This document shows, piece after piece, positions 8,382 to 17,239 of a DNA stretch of 64,000 bases; the first letter of the stretch is position 1; every line of letters begins with the position of its first letter. This DNA is from Thermococcus sp. (GTDB lineage: Archaea; Methanobacteriota_B; Thermococci; Thermococcales; Thermococcaceae), in NCBI RefSeq assembly GCF_017656495.1, contig NZ_JACDNS010000001.1, positions 62,001 to 126,000 on the forward strand, read 5' to 3'. The position numbers and the translations under genes were made by a program. The notes beneath the pieces were generated by a model. That model saw only the letters and a list, made by a program, of their open reading frames with translations, had not been told where the DNA came from and did no database searches.

Positions 8382-9707
8382 ATGTTTGATATTAATGAAC
8401 TCATTTTAAAGAAGGCCAAAGAGATTGGCTTTGGGGATGTTGTTGTTTTATCATATGAGACACAGAGGAGACAAGTCAGATTTGCAAACAACGAGATTAC
8501 TGTCGCTAAAAACTGGCACTATCAAAAATCCGTAATTTTTGCTGAATATGAAAAGAGGCTTGTCTCGACAGAGCTTACAGCACTTGATGAAAAAACAATC
8601 GAAGAGACATTAAAAATGCTTTTCAAGACGGCAAAGGCAATGGAACCAAAGAAGGACTATTATGGCATAGCAGAGGGTCCATTTGAATATAGAGACATTC
8701 CAGAGACATTTGACAAAAAGATTGTCGAACTTGATGAGCCGAATGAATATGTTGAGATAGCAATAAACTCAGCACTGGAAGAAGGGGCTAAGAGGGTTGC
8801 TGGAGTTCTTTATACGGACTACAACAAGCTTTACCTAACGACGAGCAACAATGTTGAAGCTTTTGACGAAGGAACGGGCATAGAAATCAGCGTTAGGGCT
8901 TTCGTTGATGACGTGGCAAGTGGGCATGGGACAAATTCAGTCAGAGTTTTGAAAAAGTTCGACCCAGAAAGCGCTGGAAGAAAGGCTGGAGAGATAGCGA
9001 AGCTTGCCGTTAATCCGGAAGAGGGAGATGCTGGCAAATACGACGTCATTTTTGACCCGTTAGCATTTGCAAACTTATTGAGTTATATGAGCTTCATGGC
9101 TTCAGCTTTTGCTGTTGAAGCAGGATTCAGCTTTTTGGTTGGCAAGCTTGGGCAGAAGGTTGCGAGTGAAGACATCGTTTTGAAGGATGTAGGCAACATG
9201 CCCAATGCTTATGGAACGAGGAAATTTGATGATGAAGGTGTTCCGACTCAAGAGACTACTATAATTGAAAACGGAGTTTTGAAGACATATCTCCTTAACA
9301 CAAGTCTTGCGAGGAAATATAACACTAAAACAACAGCTAATGCCGGTCTAACAATGCCAAGAGCCTGGAATATCTACCTTGAGGCTGGAGACTACTCAAA
9401 AGAAGAGCTCTTCAGCGAGGTCAAGAAGGGAATTTACATAACAAACGTATGGTACACTCGCTTCCAGAACTATGTTGCTGGGGACTTCTCGACGATTCCA
9501 AGGGATGGAGCGTTCTTAATTGAAAACGGTGAGATTGTTAAGCCAGTAAGGAACATTCGCGTAAGTGATAACTTCCAGCGCATCTTGGAGAGCATAGTTG
9601 CTCTAGGAAAAGAACTCTACCACATTCACTGGTGGGAAGTTAGAACCCCAGTATTTACTCCCTATGTCTTAATTAAGGACGTGGGCATAACAAAGGCTAC
9701 AAAGTAA
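8382..9707 (+). CDS. TldE/PmbA family partner subunit
   Basis: A 441-residue paralogue of the upstream TldD protein. It shares the family architecture, but at the position of the H-E-x3-H motif it reads F-A-N-L-L-S-Y-M-S-F, so it has no metal site. That is the usual situation for the TldE (PmbA) half of the heterodimer, which shapes the substrate channel. GGAGGTGA before the ATG is one of the strongest ribosome binding sites in the window, suggesting balanced expression with tldD. A pyrimidine-rich terminator-like tract follows the stop. Confidence 0.9.
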   Translation: MFDINELILKKAKEIGFGDVVVLSYETQRRQVRFANNEITVAKNWHYQKSVIFAEYEKRLVSTELTALDEKTIEETLKMLFKTAKAMEPKKDYYGIAEGPFEYRDIPETFDKKIVELDEPNEYVEIAINSALEEGAKRVAGVLYTDYNKLYLTTSNNVEAFDEGTGIEISVRAFVDDVASGHGTNSVRVLKKFDPESAGRKAGEIAKLAVNPEEGDAGKYDVIFDPLAFANLLSYMSFMASAFAVEAGFSFLVGKLGQKVASEDIVLKDVGNMPNAYGTRKFDDEGVPTQETTIIENGVLKTYLLNTSLARKYNTKTTANAGLTMPRAWNIYLEAGDYSKEELFSEVKKGIYITNVWYTRFQNYVAGDFSTIPRDGAFLIENGEIVKPVRNIRVSDNFQRILESIVALGKELYHIHWWEVRTPVFTPYVLIKDVGITKATK

Positions 9708-9725
9708 TCTCTTTTCTTTTTCCTC
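9708..9725 (+). terminator. T-rich terminator after tldDE
   Basis: The sequence immediately after the TAA is almost pure pyrimidine with runs of four and five T. Oligo-T tracts just after stop codons are the usual intrinsic termination signal in Thermococcales; there is no hairpin. It lies in the 17-base gap before a convergent gene. Confidence 0.5.
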
Positions 9726-10297
9726 TAAATTATCCCTTTAGCATAAAGCTCATGGTAAGCTCTTAGCAATGCGTCTCTGACTCTCTTTGGTCCATATCTC
9801 TTCACTGCAGCTTTCAGCCCCTCTTCATAGACTTTTTTTACAATCAAATCAACATCCGGAGCAATTTTTAGGTTGTTTTCAACATAAAACTTCGCTATCT
9901 CATAAGGATCTCTGTAATTCAAGCCCTTGAGCCATTTTAGAGGTATACCCTCTTTGAACTGTTTTATAACTTCAAATTCGATGATTGTGATTTCGTCATC
10001 CCCATAAAGCTCTCCGTAAATTTTGTTCAAGGCTCTCAAAAGCTCTTTAATGTCTTTAAAACCATCTCTCTTTGCATCCTCGTTGGTGAGCTCTCTGACC
10101 TTCTTTTTTGTGATGCTCTTTATCCTAGCTTTAGCTATTGCTGTATCGCTTGGAGTTATGACTATGTAGACTTCGCTCTCTGGTTTTGCCTCATATTTTC
10201 CATATCTAATCGTTGTAACTTTCTTTCCCTTCAGAATACGCTCTTTGTATGCGTTATCTATCAGCATGAACTTCCTTATTTGAATTGTCTTTGCCAC
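9725..10297 (-). CDS. ASCH domain protein
   Basis: A 190-residue protein whose N-terminal 110 residues form an ASCH domain, a beta-barrel related to PUA domains and thought to bind RNA. Visible features are the K-G-x-K-x-T-T-I-R-Y-G-K segment (residues about 23-34) and a following K-A-R-I. The C-terminal 80 residues are helical and unassigned. The GTG start has GAGGTG seven bases upstream and lies inside the end of the HAD gene, a 44-base overlap in a different frame, so the two are co-transcribed. The precise role is unknown. Confidence 0.75.
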   Translation of the reverse strand: MAKTIQIRKFMLIDNAYKERILKGKKVTTIRYGKYEAKPESEVYIVITPSDTAIAKARIKSITKKKVRELTNEDAKRDGFKDIKELLRALNKIYGELYGDDEITIIEFEVIKQFKEGIPLKWLKGLNYRDPYEIAKFYVENNLKIAPDVDLIVKKVYEEGLKAAVKRYGPKRVRDALLRAYHELYAKGII

Positions 10298-10982
10298 TTC
10301 TAAGCACCTCGATTATCTCTGGAAGCTGAAGCAAATCAGTGATTTCGTAGTCCGCATACTCTTTATATTCCTTTTCCCTATTTGCGTACTTTCCGTACCG
10401 GAACCAAACTGTATGCATGCCCACGTTTTTTGCTCCGTAGATATCTGAATAAAGCCTATCTCCAACCATTACAGATTCTTCGGCTTTAACTCCAAATATT
10501 CTAAGTGCCTTCTGGAAAATTTTTGGATGTGGTTTTTTGACTCCTTCAAAGTCAGATATGACAACATGCTCAAAGAAATCGTCTAAATCCAAGCGCAGAA
10601 TTTTCTCCCACTGTTTTATGGGATCTCCATCTGTGATTATACCAAGCCTTAAACCCATCTCCCGAAGCTTAAGGAGAGTTTTCCTCACGTGCCTTACTTC
10701 TCTCAGATAGGCAAATTTTGTATTGTGATAAGCAATTACTCCAGCAGCAACCCACTTTGGGTTGTACTTTAAGTCCAACCGTCTGAGAAGGTAGTCAAAG
10801 TGCCTTGGAAAGTTGCTACCATATTCATTAATGAGTTCTAAAAGCTCGCTATATGCAGTATCAAAATCAACAGGCATTCCATGGCGAATCATATTCTCTA
10901 TTGCGTTTTTTCTTGCCATTTCAGCTAACCTTGTTGTATCAGCTATCGTATCATCTAAATCAAAAAATACAACCTTTATCAT
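10254..10982 (-). CDS. HAD superfamily hydrolase, TIGR02253/PH1421-like phosphatase
   Basis: A 242-residue HAD phosphatase. Motif I is F-F-D-L-D-D-T (residues about 5-11), motif II is I-T-D-G-D, motif III is K-K-P-H-P-K-I-F, and motif IV is V-G-D-R-L-Y-S-D, so the full magnesium-dependent site is present. The length matches the archaeal TIGR02253 subfamily, whose Pyrococcus member PH1421 is a structurally known phosphatase. The substrate cannot be read from sequence. The ATG at 10982 follows GGGAGGAGT; a GTG twelve bases upstream is less likely. Confidence 0.87.
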   Translation of the reverse strand: MIKVVFFDLDDTIADTTRLAEMARKNAIENMIRHGMPVDFDTAYSELLELINEYGSNFPRHFDYLLRRLDLKYNPKWVAAGVIAYHNTKFAYLREVRHVRKTLLKLREMGLRLGIITDGDPIKQWEKILRLDLDDFFEHVVISDFEGVKKPHPKIFQKALRIFGVKAEESVMVGDRLYSDIYGAKNVGMHTVWFRYGKYANREKEYKEYADYEITDLLQLPEIIEVLRSGKDNSNKEVHADR

Positions 10983-11016
10983 ACTCCTCCCCACTTTGTT
11001 TTTGATAAAGACCTAT

Positions 11017-11412
11017 TTAACCTTTCTCAATATCCAAATACAGCTTGTTTTGTTTTGCCTTCGTTCTCTTTAATTCTTGGAAGTATTCGTCTTCACGAAT
11101 CAGCTCTTCAAGCAAATCCTCAAGCTTCCATGTGAGTGAAGTTGGCGTCGTGGTTGCAAAGATTATCTTTCCGAGATTTAGGGATTTTATTTTGGCTAAA
11201 ACTTCCTTAATTTGGGGATTTTCAAGATCGTGCATTAAAATGAACTTTTTGAGATGCCAGTTGCATGAACCTTCCAGTTCTTCTGCTTTCTCAACTATGC
11301 TTTGCATAACCCAATCTCTGCAGTATTGGGGAACCTCATAAACTTTGAACTCACTAAGTGTTTCCTGGATTTTCTTAACTTCATTCTCGTCAAATCCAAT
11401 TAAAAATATCAT
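11017..11412 (-). CDS. DUF3783 family protein
   Basis: A 131-residue cytosolic protein. The F-A-T-T-T-P-T-S motif followed by W-K-L-E-D-L-L and a highly charged C-terminal helix are characteristic of the DUF3783 family, which has no assigned function. The N-terminus has a small alpha/beta pattern (M-I-F-L-I-G-F-D). Its ATG overlaps the Sir2 stop codon (ATGA at 11412-11409), so it is translationally coupled to the deacylase, which may be the best clue to its role. Confidence 0.7.
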   Translation of the reverse strand: MIFLIGFDENEVKKIQETLSEFKVYEVPQYCRDWVMQSIVEKAEELEGSCNWHLKKFILMHDLENPQIKEVLAKIKSLNLGKIIFATTTPTSLTWKLEDLLEELIREDEYFQELKRTKAKQNKLYLDIEKG

Positions 11413-12164
11413 TCTCTCAGCTCCATGATTTTCTTCAAGATCTCATCCATGACTTCCCCAGCTTTTCCCCTTATGAAGACGTCAGCTATCGGCGTGATGC
11501 CGCTTTCACTTGGATTGATCTCAATTACATAGCCACCATTATCTTTGACTATATAAGGTATGTATGCTGCCGGAAATACCTGTCCGCTCGTACCTATAAC
11601 TAAACATACATCAGATTTTCTCGCTAAGTTGAATGCTCTGCTTAAAGCACCTTCAGGCAAAGCCTCTCCGAACCAAACGACATCTGGCCTTAAAAGAGAG
11701 CTGCACTTTGGACATTTAGGTAAATCTTCGTCTTCAAGGAACTTTTCAAGTCTTCCGCTTTCTTTGATATTTTCTCTGTAATCACAACGTGTGCATTTAA
11801 CCCTAAAGATGTTACCATGCAGCTCGATGATGTTTTTGTTCCCAGCTTCTCTGTGCAAATCATCAACGTTCTGAGTTATCACGGCTTTAAGAATTCCCAT
11901 TCTCTCAAGTTCAGCCAAAGCTAAGTGGGCTTTATTTGGCTTAGCTTTTGATATAAGCTCTATTCTCCATTTGTAGAATTCCCATACAAGCTTTGGATTT
12001 CTAGCAAAAGCTTCAGGTGTGGCAAGTTCTTCCGGGCGATATTGCTTCCACAGCCCACTTTTTCCTCTAAAAGTTGGTATTCCACTCTCGGCACTTATTC
12101 CAGCTCCAGTGAAAGCTATTAGAAACTTTGAGCGGGCAATTAATTTTGCTGCTTCATTTATCAT
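11409..12164 (-). CDS. Sir2 family NAD-dependent protein deacylase
   Basis: A 251-residue sirtuin that removes acyl groups from lysine using NAD. The G-A-G-I-S-A-E-S-G motif (residues about 20-28), the T-Q-N-V-D-D-L-H motif with the catalytic H in E-L-H-G, and the four zinc cysteines (C-T-R-C and C-P-K-C) are all present. One known archaeal target class is the chromatin protein Alba, although Alba acetylation has been questioned. The ATG at 12164 is preceded by GGGGAGTGAT; a TTG at 12176 is also open. It heads a two-gene unit with the DUF3783 protein. Confidence 0.92.
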   Translation of the reverse strand: MINEAAKLIARSKFLIAFTGAGISAESGIPTFRGKSGLWKQYRPEELATPEAFARNPKLVWEFYKWRIELISKAKPNKAHLALAELERMGILKAVITQNVDDLHREAGNKNIIELHGNIFRVKCTRCDYRENIKESGRLEKFLEDEDLPKCPKCSSLLRPDVVWFGEALPEGALSRAFNLARKSDVCLVIGTSGQVFPAAYIPYIVKDNGGYVIEINPSESGITPIADVFIRGKAGEVMDEILKKIMELRE

Positions 12165-12248
12165 ATCACTCCCCAATATTTTTCATCTTCTTAGCTTTAA
12201 AATCTTAACTTAACATATGTCATCTTTTTCACTCAAGTATCTAAGCAA

Positions 12249-12259
12249 CCTTTAAATTA
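12249..12259 (+). promoter_or_regulatory. TATA box of glyA
   Basis: CCTTTAAATTA lies 45-55 bases before the glyA ATG, giving a predicted start near 12280 and a 20-25-base leader that contains GAGGTGATACT. A second TATA-like ATATTTTATGC at 12272-12282 would give a nearly leaderless message. Confidence 0.45.
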
Positions 12260-12303
12260 CATGCCAGTGAAATATTTTATGCATAAACCTTTGAGGTGAT
12301 ACT

Positions 12304-13581
12304 ATGAGCTATGCGGAATATAAGGATAAAGTTCTGGAGTTTATTGAAGCACATGAAAAGTGGAGAGCTTCAACAATTAATTTGATTGCAAGCGAAAACG
12401 TAACTTCTCCGAGTGTTACAAGGGCTGTTGCTTCTGGCTTTATGCATAAGTATGCCGAGGGTTGGCCAAGGCAAAGATACTACCAAGGATGTAAGTATGT
12501 TGATGAAGTTGAGCTTATTGGTGTAGACCTCTTCTGTAGGCTCTTCAAAAGTGATTTCGCAGATTTAAGACCGATTTCAGGTACAAACGCAAACCAAGCT
12601 GCATTCTTTGGCCTCACACAGCCTGGGGACAATGTCATAGTCCTCCACACTTCTCACGGAGGACACATAAGCCACATGCCTTTTGGTGCGGCTGGTATGA
12701 GAGGTCTTAACGTTTTCACATGGCCATTTGATAATGAAAGCTTTAACATCGATGTTGATAAGGCAGCTCAGCTTATTAGAGAGAAGGAACCAAAGCTCGT
12801 TGTCTTCGGTGGTTCATTGTTCCCATTCCCACACCCAGTTAAGGAACTGGCTCCAGTGGCTAAAGAGGTTGGAGCCTATGTTATGTACGATGCAGCTCAC
12901 GTTCTCGGATTGATTGCTGGGGGAGAATTCCAAGACCCACTTAGAGAGGGGGCAGACATAGTTACTTCTTCAACTCACAAGACATTTCCAGGTCCACAGG
13001 GTGGTGTAATCCTCTACAAGAACTTTGGTGAGGATGTTGCAAAGCTCCAGTGGGCAATCTTCCCCGGTGTCCTCAGCAACCACCACCTCCACCACATGGC
13101 TGGAAAAGTGATCACAGCAGCAGAGATGCTTGAGTATGGTGAAGCTTATGCAAAACAAATAGTCAAGAACGCAAAAGCTTTAGCGGAGGCTTTAGCTGAG
13201 GAAGGATTCAATGTCATCGGCGAAGACCAGGGCTACACCAAGAGCCATCAAGTCATCGTTGATGTCAGCGATCTTCACGAAGCAGCAGGTGGATGGGCGG
13301 CACCGCTTTTAGAGGAAGCCGGAATAATCCTTAACAAGAATCTCTTACCTTGGGATCCGCTTGAGAAGGTCAACACACCAAGCGGTTTGAGAATTGGTGT
13401 CCAAGAGATGACAAGAGTTGGAATGATGGAAGACGACATGAAAGAAATTGCAAGGTTTATGAGGAGAGTCTTAATTGACAAGGAGGATCCAAAGAAGGTC
13501 GAGAAGGAAGTCTTTGAGTTCAGAAGACAGTTCCAAAAGGTATACTACTCCTTCGATTACGGCTTGCCAATGAAGGAGTGA
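12304..13581 (+). CDS. glyA: Serine hydroxymethyltransferase
   Basis: A 425-residue PLP enzyme that interconverts serine and glycine with a pterin one-carbon carrier; in Thermococcales the carrier is a modified tetrahydropterin rather than folate. The PLP lysine is in S-S-T-H-K-T-F-P-G-P-Q-G-G (K at about 226), and the N-terminal L-I-A-S-E-N motif and the R-x-Y-Y-Q-G-C-K region that closes the active site are present. The length is normal. It is a single-gene unit with its own TATA box and GGTGAT site, and it ends in a T-rich tract. Confidence 0.96.
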   Translation: MSYAEYKDKVLEFIEAHEKWRASTINLIASENVTSPSVTRAVASGFMHKYAEGWPRQRYYQGCKYVDEVELIGVDLFCRLFKSDFADLRPISGTNANQAAFFGLTQPGDNVIVLHTSHGGHISHMPFGAAGMRGLNVFTWPFDNESFNIDVDKAAQLIREKEPKLVVFGGSLFPFPHPVKELAPVAKEVGAYVMYDAAHVLGLIAGGEFQDPLREGADIVTSSTHKTFPGPQGGVILYKNFGEDVAKLQWAIFPGVLSNHHLHHMAGKVITAAEMLEYGEAYAKQIVKNAKALAEALAEEGFNVIGEDQGYTKSHQVIVDVSDLHEAAGGWAAPLLEEAGIILNKNLLPWDPLEKVNTPSGLRIGVQEMTRVGMMEDDMKEIARFMRRVLIDKEDPKKVEKEVFEFRRQFQKVYYSFDYGLPMKE

Positions 13582-13601
13582 TTTTCTCTTTTTTGTTTAT
13601 T
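13582..13601 (+). terminator. T-rich terminator after glyA
   Basis: After TGA comes a tract with runs of four and six T interrupted by C and G, matching the oligo-T terminators of this group. It sits between glyA and the convergent frameshifted gene. Confidence 0.5.
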
Positions 13602-13635
13602 ATTGTTGAATTTCATGGAAAGAAAATGTAAAAAG

Positions 13636-15832
13636 TTATGGGATTTTGACGCTAATTTTAACCCCATTAATTTCGATGTCAAAGTTTTTGCTTATCATCG
13701 GTGCTCCATAGATAATGATCTCTTTAGGTTCTCCTGGGAATACAAGCTCTATCTCTGTTGGTTCTTCCTTGTAAAATGCTTTAATGGTCTCTGTTCTCCC
13801 TCCTTGCCAAGTTATGCCCTCAACCTTGAATGGAAAAGCAAAGCCGTTTTTTCAACTATCGTGAGCTTCAAAGTGTAGTTGTTTCCGTTTTTGATGAGCT
13901 GGGCATTTTCTACTGTGATGTTTGGCAATGCTTTCTTTGTTGTCCACGCCTGCCACATGAGAATTATGTTTGGATTGTTTGACTTTTCAGCCAAAATTCT
14001 TGCAAACTCATCGAAGTCGGCTTCTTTGTATAGATATTCCTTTGAGAATTCCATGAACGCTTCTCCGTATGCCTCTTTACCAGCTTGTGAGCCTATGAAA
14101 AGGCTCGTAAGATATGCCTTGTAGTATATTGTTTTCCTGTCGTCTTCTGAATGCCAGTATTTGTAAAGCTCTGTTAACGGGTGATCAATCTCAGGGAACT
14201 CTCTAAGAGCAGTGATATACATCCTCTTTTCGTATTCAAAATAGTCTGGGAATTTCTTGCGGTAACTTGCATAAACGGGCGCCCACAGGCTGTCATATAC
14301 CCATAGTTGCTCTGGTTTTATATCAATCCTCCTAAAGAAAAAGTAACCCACGTACCACATGAAGTTCCTAATGTTCAGCCTCCATTTCGTGCTTATCGCC
14401 ATTAAATTGCTTGAAAACGTCCATATCTCTCCTCCTTCCCGGGCATAAATGATGTTGACTTCTTTCGGATATGGGAAGTATTCCTTTGAAACCCTAATTG
14501 CCTCGAGAATGTCTTTAAATGTGTTTGAAGGCGCATCAATTGAGGGAGTGTAGTAAAAGTTGACTTTAGTTTCGTTCACATACCCGGTGAACTTCTTAAA
14601 GTTCCCAGTGACAACTACGGAAATAGTCGAAGGAAACTCTGAGGTTATAACCTGCTTATTGCTCTTAACTTCAATTTTTCCCGATGATATCAGCTTTGTA
14701 GTGGGTATAAAGGGAGAGAGATAGTAATGTGGCAAGATTGTAAGGTTTGGTGTTATATACCTTGCCCTTGCCATAGGTTTAAATGATTTATCTGTTGTTA
14801 TTGGCTCAATCGTGAAATTACCAATGTAACTTAACTCATACTCGTCTCTTCTCTCAAATGGAATTACAACATCAAAGTTCTGGAAGTAGTTGGTGTTCAT
14901 GTTCCTTACGTTAAGATATGGAGATTTATAGAATATTGGGAAGTAATCCGTTGAGTATTCAATCTTAATTTTTGAGGTGGCTGAATACACTCTCTCCCTT
15001 TCATTAAGCTCTAGGTTTATGTTCACTTCTTTCATTCGTCCAACTCCTTCCACTATGCCACCATTCCAGAACCACTTTTCAAACTTCTGATACTCCTCCT
15101 CAACATTTGGCAGCTTGAAAATTTCTTGTGATGGCTTATCGCTTTGCAGAAGCTTGAAAACCTTATTAGCCCCATATTTTGATACCAGAAATGTCACTAA
15201 GTCCACCATGTTATCCCAGTATTCCTTAATATCTTCCGAGCTTTTTGAATCCGTTAGTTTGACAAGTTCATTGAAAGAAATCTCATTTTTTGGAAGTCTT
15301 CTGCTGTAAGCTTCCGAAACTTCGGGGAATACAAAGGTAAGTCCATTTACGTTGTTGGTTAAATACGCTATCAAAGCACTCTCAACGTTGTAAGGATAGA
15401 GTTCCTTGCTCTCTTTGTCCAAAAAGGTGAATATCTTATTTCCTTCAATGTACCAAGGTAAATCCGTTGAGTAGTCAAGCTTTAAATCATTTTCACTTGG
15501 ATATATGTAAAGTTCAATCTTCTGGGCCTCTTTTCCAAAAACTCTGGCATAGCTTTCGTAGGTGTAGTCAATTCCAATTAGTAGGGCTCTTATTTTTGCC
15601 ATGAATTTTTCATAGTTGGCAACATTTGGGGGATAATAAATTGTGAAGTACTTAGTTTCATTCTTTACCCAATTAGAATATGGGCTCTCTCCGTTTTTGG
15701 AGTTGTCTGTGAGGATGTTAAACTCTGTGTTTGCGGAGTTGTAGTAGATGTCTGAATTTGGTTCTTTCCAATACAAAACGTTGAGAAAACAAGGAGAATA
15801 ACTACAAAAATGGCCTTCATATGTTTCTTCAC
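13636..15832 (-). pseudogene. Secreted M1-peptidase-like protein gene with two frameshifts
   Basis: Three consecutive frames make one coherent protein of about 730 residues. Frame one (GTG 15832, GGGGATG before it) gives a signal peptide ending F-S-T-F-C and a T/S/Q/P-rich linker, so probably a lipoprotein. Frame two (about 15697-13850) gives some 615 residues. Frame three (about 13848 to TAA at 13636) gives a 70-residue hydrophilic beta-rich end. Both changes are -1 and fall at A-tracts followed by CGG (A5 at 15698-15694, A6 at 13852-13847); one extra A at each restores a K-N-G reading. The overall pattern resembles M1 gluzincins, but where H-E-x2-H and the distal E should lie the sequence reads about Y-V-G-Y-F and Y-D-S-L-W, so it is probably non-catalytic. 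It could be a decayed gene, a slippage-decoded gene or two sequencing indels. Confidence 0.7.
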
Positions 15833-15893
15833 TATAACATCCCCGAATAGTAATTCACAAAAATGAAAATAAAAGCATTTCCCTAGGTGGCAA

Positions 15894-15904
15894 AACTTTT
15901 TATC
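15894..15904 (+). promoter_or_regulatory. TATA box of the TFS-PCNA gene cluster
   Basis: AACTTTTTATC, with an A-rich stretch upstream, lies 43-53 bases before the TFS start codon at 15947. The leader carries GGGGTGAG as ribosome binding site. The divergent secreted-protein gene starts about 60 bases away on the other strand. Confidence 0.4.
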
Positions 15905-15946
15905 CTCTTCCAACATACCTAACCCTCGGCTAAAGGGGTGAGAAAA

Positions 15947-16276
15947 ATGGTGAAGTTCTGTCCAAAGTGTGGAAGCATAATGCTCCCCGATAGAAAGAGA
16001 GGAGTCTTCGTTTGTAGAAAGTGTGGATATGAAGAGCCTCTAAGTCCTGAAGCTGCTAAGGCTTATCGTTTAACCCAGAAAGTTGAACACAAAGTTGAGG
16101 ACATACCAGTAATTGAACAAGAGTTAGCGACACTGCCTAAGGTAAAGATAACATGTCCAAAGTGTGGAAATGATGAAGCTTACTGGTGGGAACTGCAAAC
16201 AAGAGCTGGAGATGAACCTTCAACGATATTCTACAGATGTACAAAGTGTGGCTATACATGGAGAAGCTATGAGTGA
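15947..16276 (+). CDS. Transcription elongation factor TFS
   Basis: A 109-residue TFIIS-like factor that stimulates transcript cleavage by backtracked archaeal RNA polymerase. It has an N-terminal zinc ribbon (C-P-K-C-G and C-R-K-C-G) and a C-terminal ribbon (C-P-K-C-G and C-T-K-C-G) whose loop carries R-A-G-D-E-P-S, the acidic D-E pair that reaches the polymerase active site. So this is an active TFS rather than an inhibitory paralogue. GGGGTGAG before the ATG at 15947 sets the start. It leads the run TFS, 57-residue ORF, PCNA, GINS15 with overlaps or short gaps. Confidence 0.93.
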   Translation: MVKFCPKCGSIMLPDRKRGVFVCRKCGYEEPLSPEAAKAYRLTQKVEHKVEDIPVIEQELATLPKVKITCPKCGNDEAYWWELQTRAGDEPSTIFYRCTKCGYTWRSYE

Positions 16277-16449
16277 TGAAAATGAAAGAGGAAATTGAAG
16301 TACTTAGGGGACTTGCAGAAAAGGCTTTAAAGGAGTTGGATGAAGCTTATAAGAGGATACCCGATGTAGATAATGGAAAAGCTTATTTATTTCGTGGAAA
16401 AGAAAGAGTTAGATTGATGCTTAAAATTCTCAATGATATGGAGGTGTGA
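16276..16449 (+). CDS. Small protein of 57 residues between TFS and PCNA
   Basis: An open frame from ATG at 16276 to TGA at 16449 fills the gap between TFS and PCNA exactly. Its ATG overlaps the TFS stop (ATGA at 16276-16279 shares the last base of TGA), and its stop overlaps the PCNA ribosome binding site. The product is strongly helical and charged: an E-V-L-R-G-L-A-E-K-A-L-K-E-L helix, a short turn, then R-G-K-E-R-V-R-L-M-L-K-I-L. I know of no name for it. The coupling and position suggest a partner of transcription or replication proteins, which is inference only. Confidence 0.7.
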   Translation: MKMKEEIEVLRGLAEKALKELDEAYKRIPDVDNGKAYLFRGKERVRLMLKILNDMEV

Positions 16450-16451
16450 AG

Positions 16452-17204
16452 ATGCCGTTCGAGATTGTTTTTGATGGAGCAAAGGATTTTGCAACTTTGA
16501 TAGCAACAGCAAGCAATTTGATTGATGAAGCAGCCTTTAAGGTTACTGAAGATGGTATAAGCATGAGGGCAATGGATCCAAGCAGAGTTGTTCTCATTGA
16601 TCTCAACCTGCCAGCTGGAATTTTCTCAAAATATGAGGTTGATGGGGAAGAAACAATTGGCGTTAATATGGACCACTTCAAGAAAATCCTCAAGAGAGGA
16701 AAGAGCAAGGACATTCTTGTCCTGAAAAAAGGTGAAGAGAACTTCCTTGAAGTGACTCTGCAAGGAACAGCAACTAGAACATTTAGACTGCCCCTCATCG
16801 AGGTTGAAGAGCTTGAACTTGAACTTCCAGAGTTGCCCTTCACAGCAAAAGCGGTTGTTTTAGGTGAAGTTCTCAAAGAAGCTGTCAAGGATGCGTCACT
16901 TGTCAGCGACAGCTTGAAATTTATCGCAAGAGAGAACGAGTTCATAATGAAGGCTGAGGGAGAGACAAATGAAGTTGAAATAAAACTCACACTTGAAGAC
17001 GAAGGCTTGCTTGACCTTGAGGTTCAAGAGGAAACTAAGAGCGCCTATGGAATCAGCTATCTCGCTGATATGGTCAAGGGAATTGGCAAGGCAGATGAAG
17101 TAATTATTCAGTTCGGAAACGACATGCCCCTCCAGATGGATTACCCAGTAAGAGATGAAGGAAGATTAACGTTCCTCCTCGCTCCACGTGTGGAGGAGGA
17201 GTGA
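16452..17204 (+). CDS. pcn: DNA polymerase sliding clamp (PCNA)
   Basis: A 250-residue processivity clamp nearly identical in pattern to Pyrococcus PCNA: N-terminal M-P-F-E-I-V-F-D-G-A-K, the centre-loop residues R-A-M-D-P-S-R-V-V, the interdomain connector near residues 118-132, and the C-terminal L-L-A-P-R-V-E-E-E tail that seats PIP-box peptides. It forms a homotrimeric ring and tethers polymerases, Fen1, ligase and repair nucleases such as EndoQ (encoded at 32715). GGAGGTG before the ATG at 16452 is a strong site. GINS15 follows 35 bases downstream. Confidence 0.97.
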   Translation: MPFEIVFDGAKDFATLIATASNLIDEAAFKVTEDGISMRAMDPSRVVLIDLNLPAGIFSKYEVDGEETIGVNMDHFKKILKRGKSKDILVLKKGEENFLEVTLQGTATRTFRLPLIEVEELELELPELPFTAKAVVLGEVLKEAVKDASLVSDSLKFIARENEFIMKAEGETNEVEIKLTLEDEGLLDLEVQEETKSAYGISYLADMVKGIGKADEVIIQFGNDMPLQMDYPVRDEGRLTFLLAPRVEEE

Positions 17205-17239
17205 TTTCCTCTTATTCTTTACTTCATTAGGTGATCCCT

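Noticed and set aside
13847..13852. Classical tandem-slippage programmed -1 frameshift (A-AAA-AAC)
   Set aside because: The heptamer is present by composition but not in the required reading phase (zero frame is GAA-AAA-ACG), and no downstream stem or pseudoknot stands out; single-tRNA or polymerase slippage remains possible.
13603..13878. Plus-strand ORF of 91 residues after glyA
   Set aside because: It is antisense to the clearly coding third part of the frameshifted gene, lacks a ribosome binding site and has an implausible composition.
15665..15916. Independent 83-residue gene containing a signal peptide
   Set aside because: Its first part is out of any start signal, and its second part is the N-terminus of the frameshifted secreted protein; it makes sense only joined to the frame at 15697-13850.
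16430..16990. 186-residue minus-strand ORF
   Set aside because: Antisense shadow of PCNA, serine-rich and without start signals.
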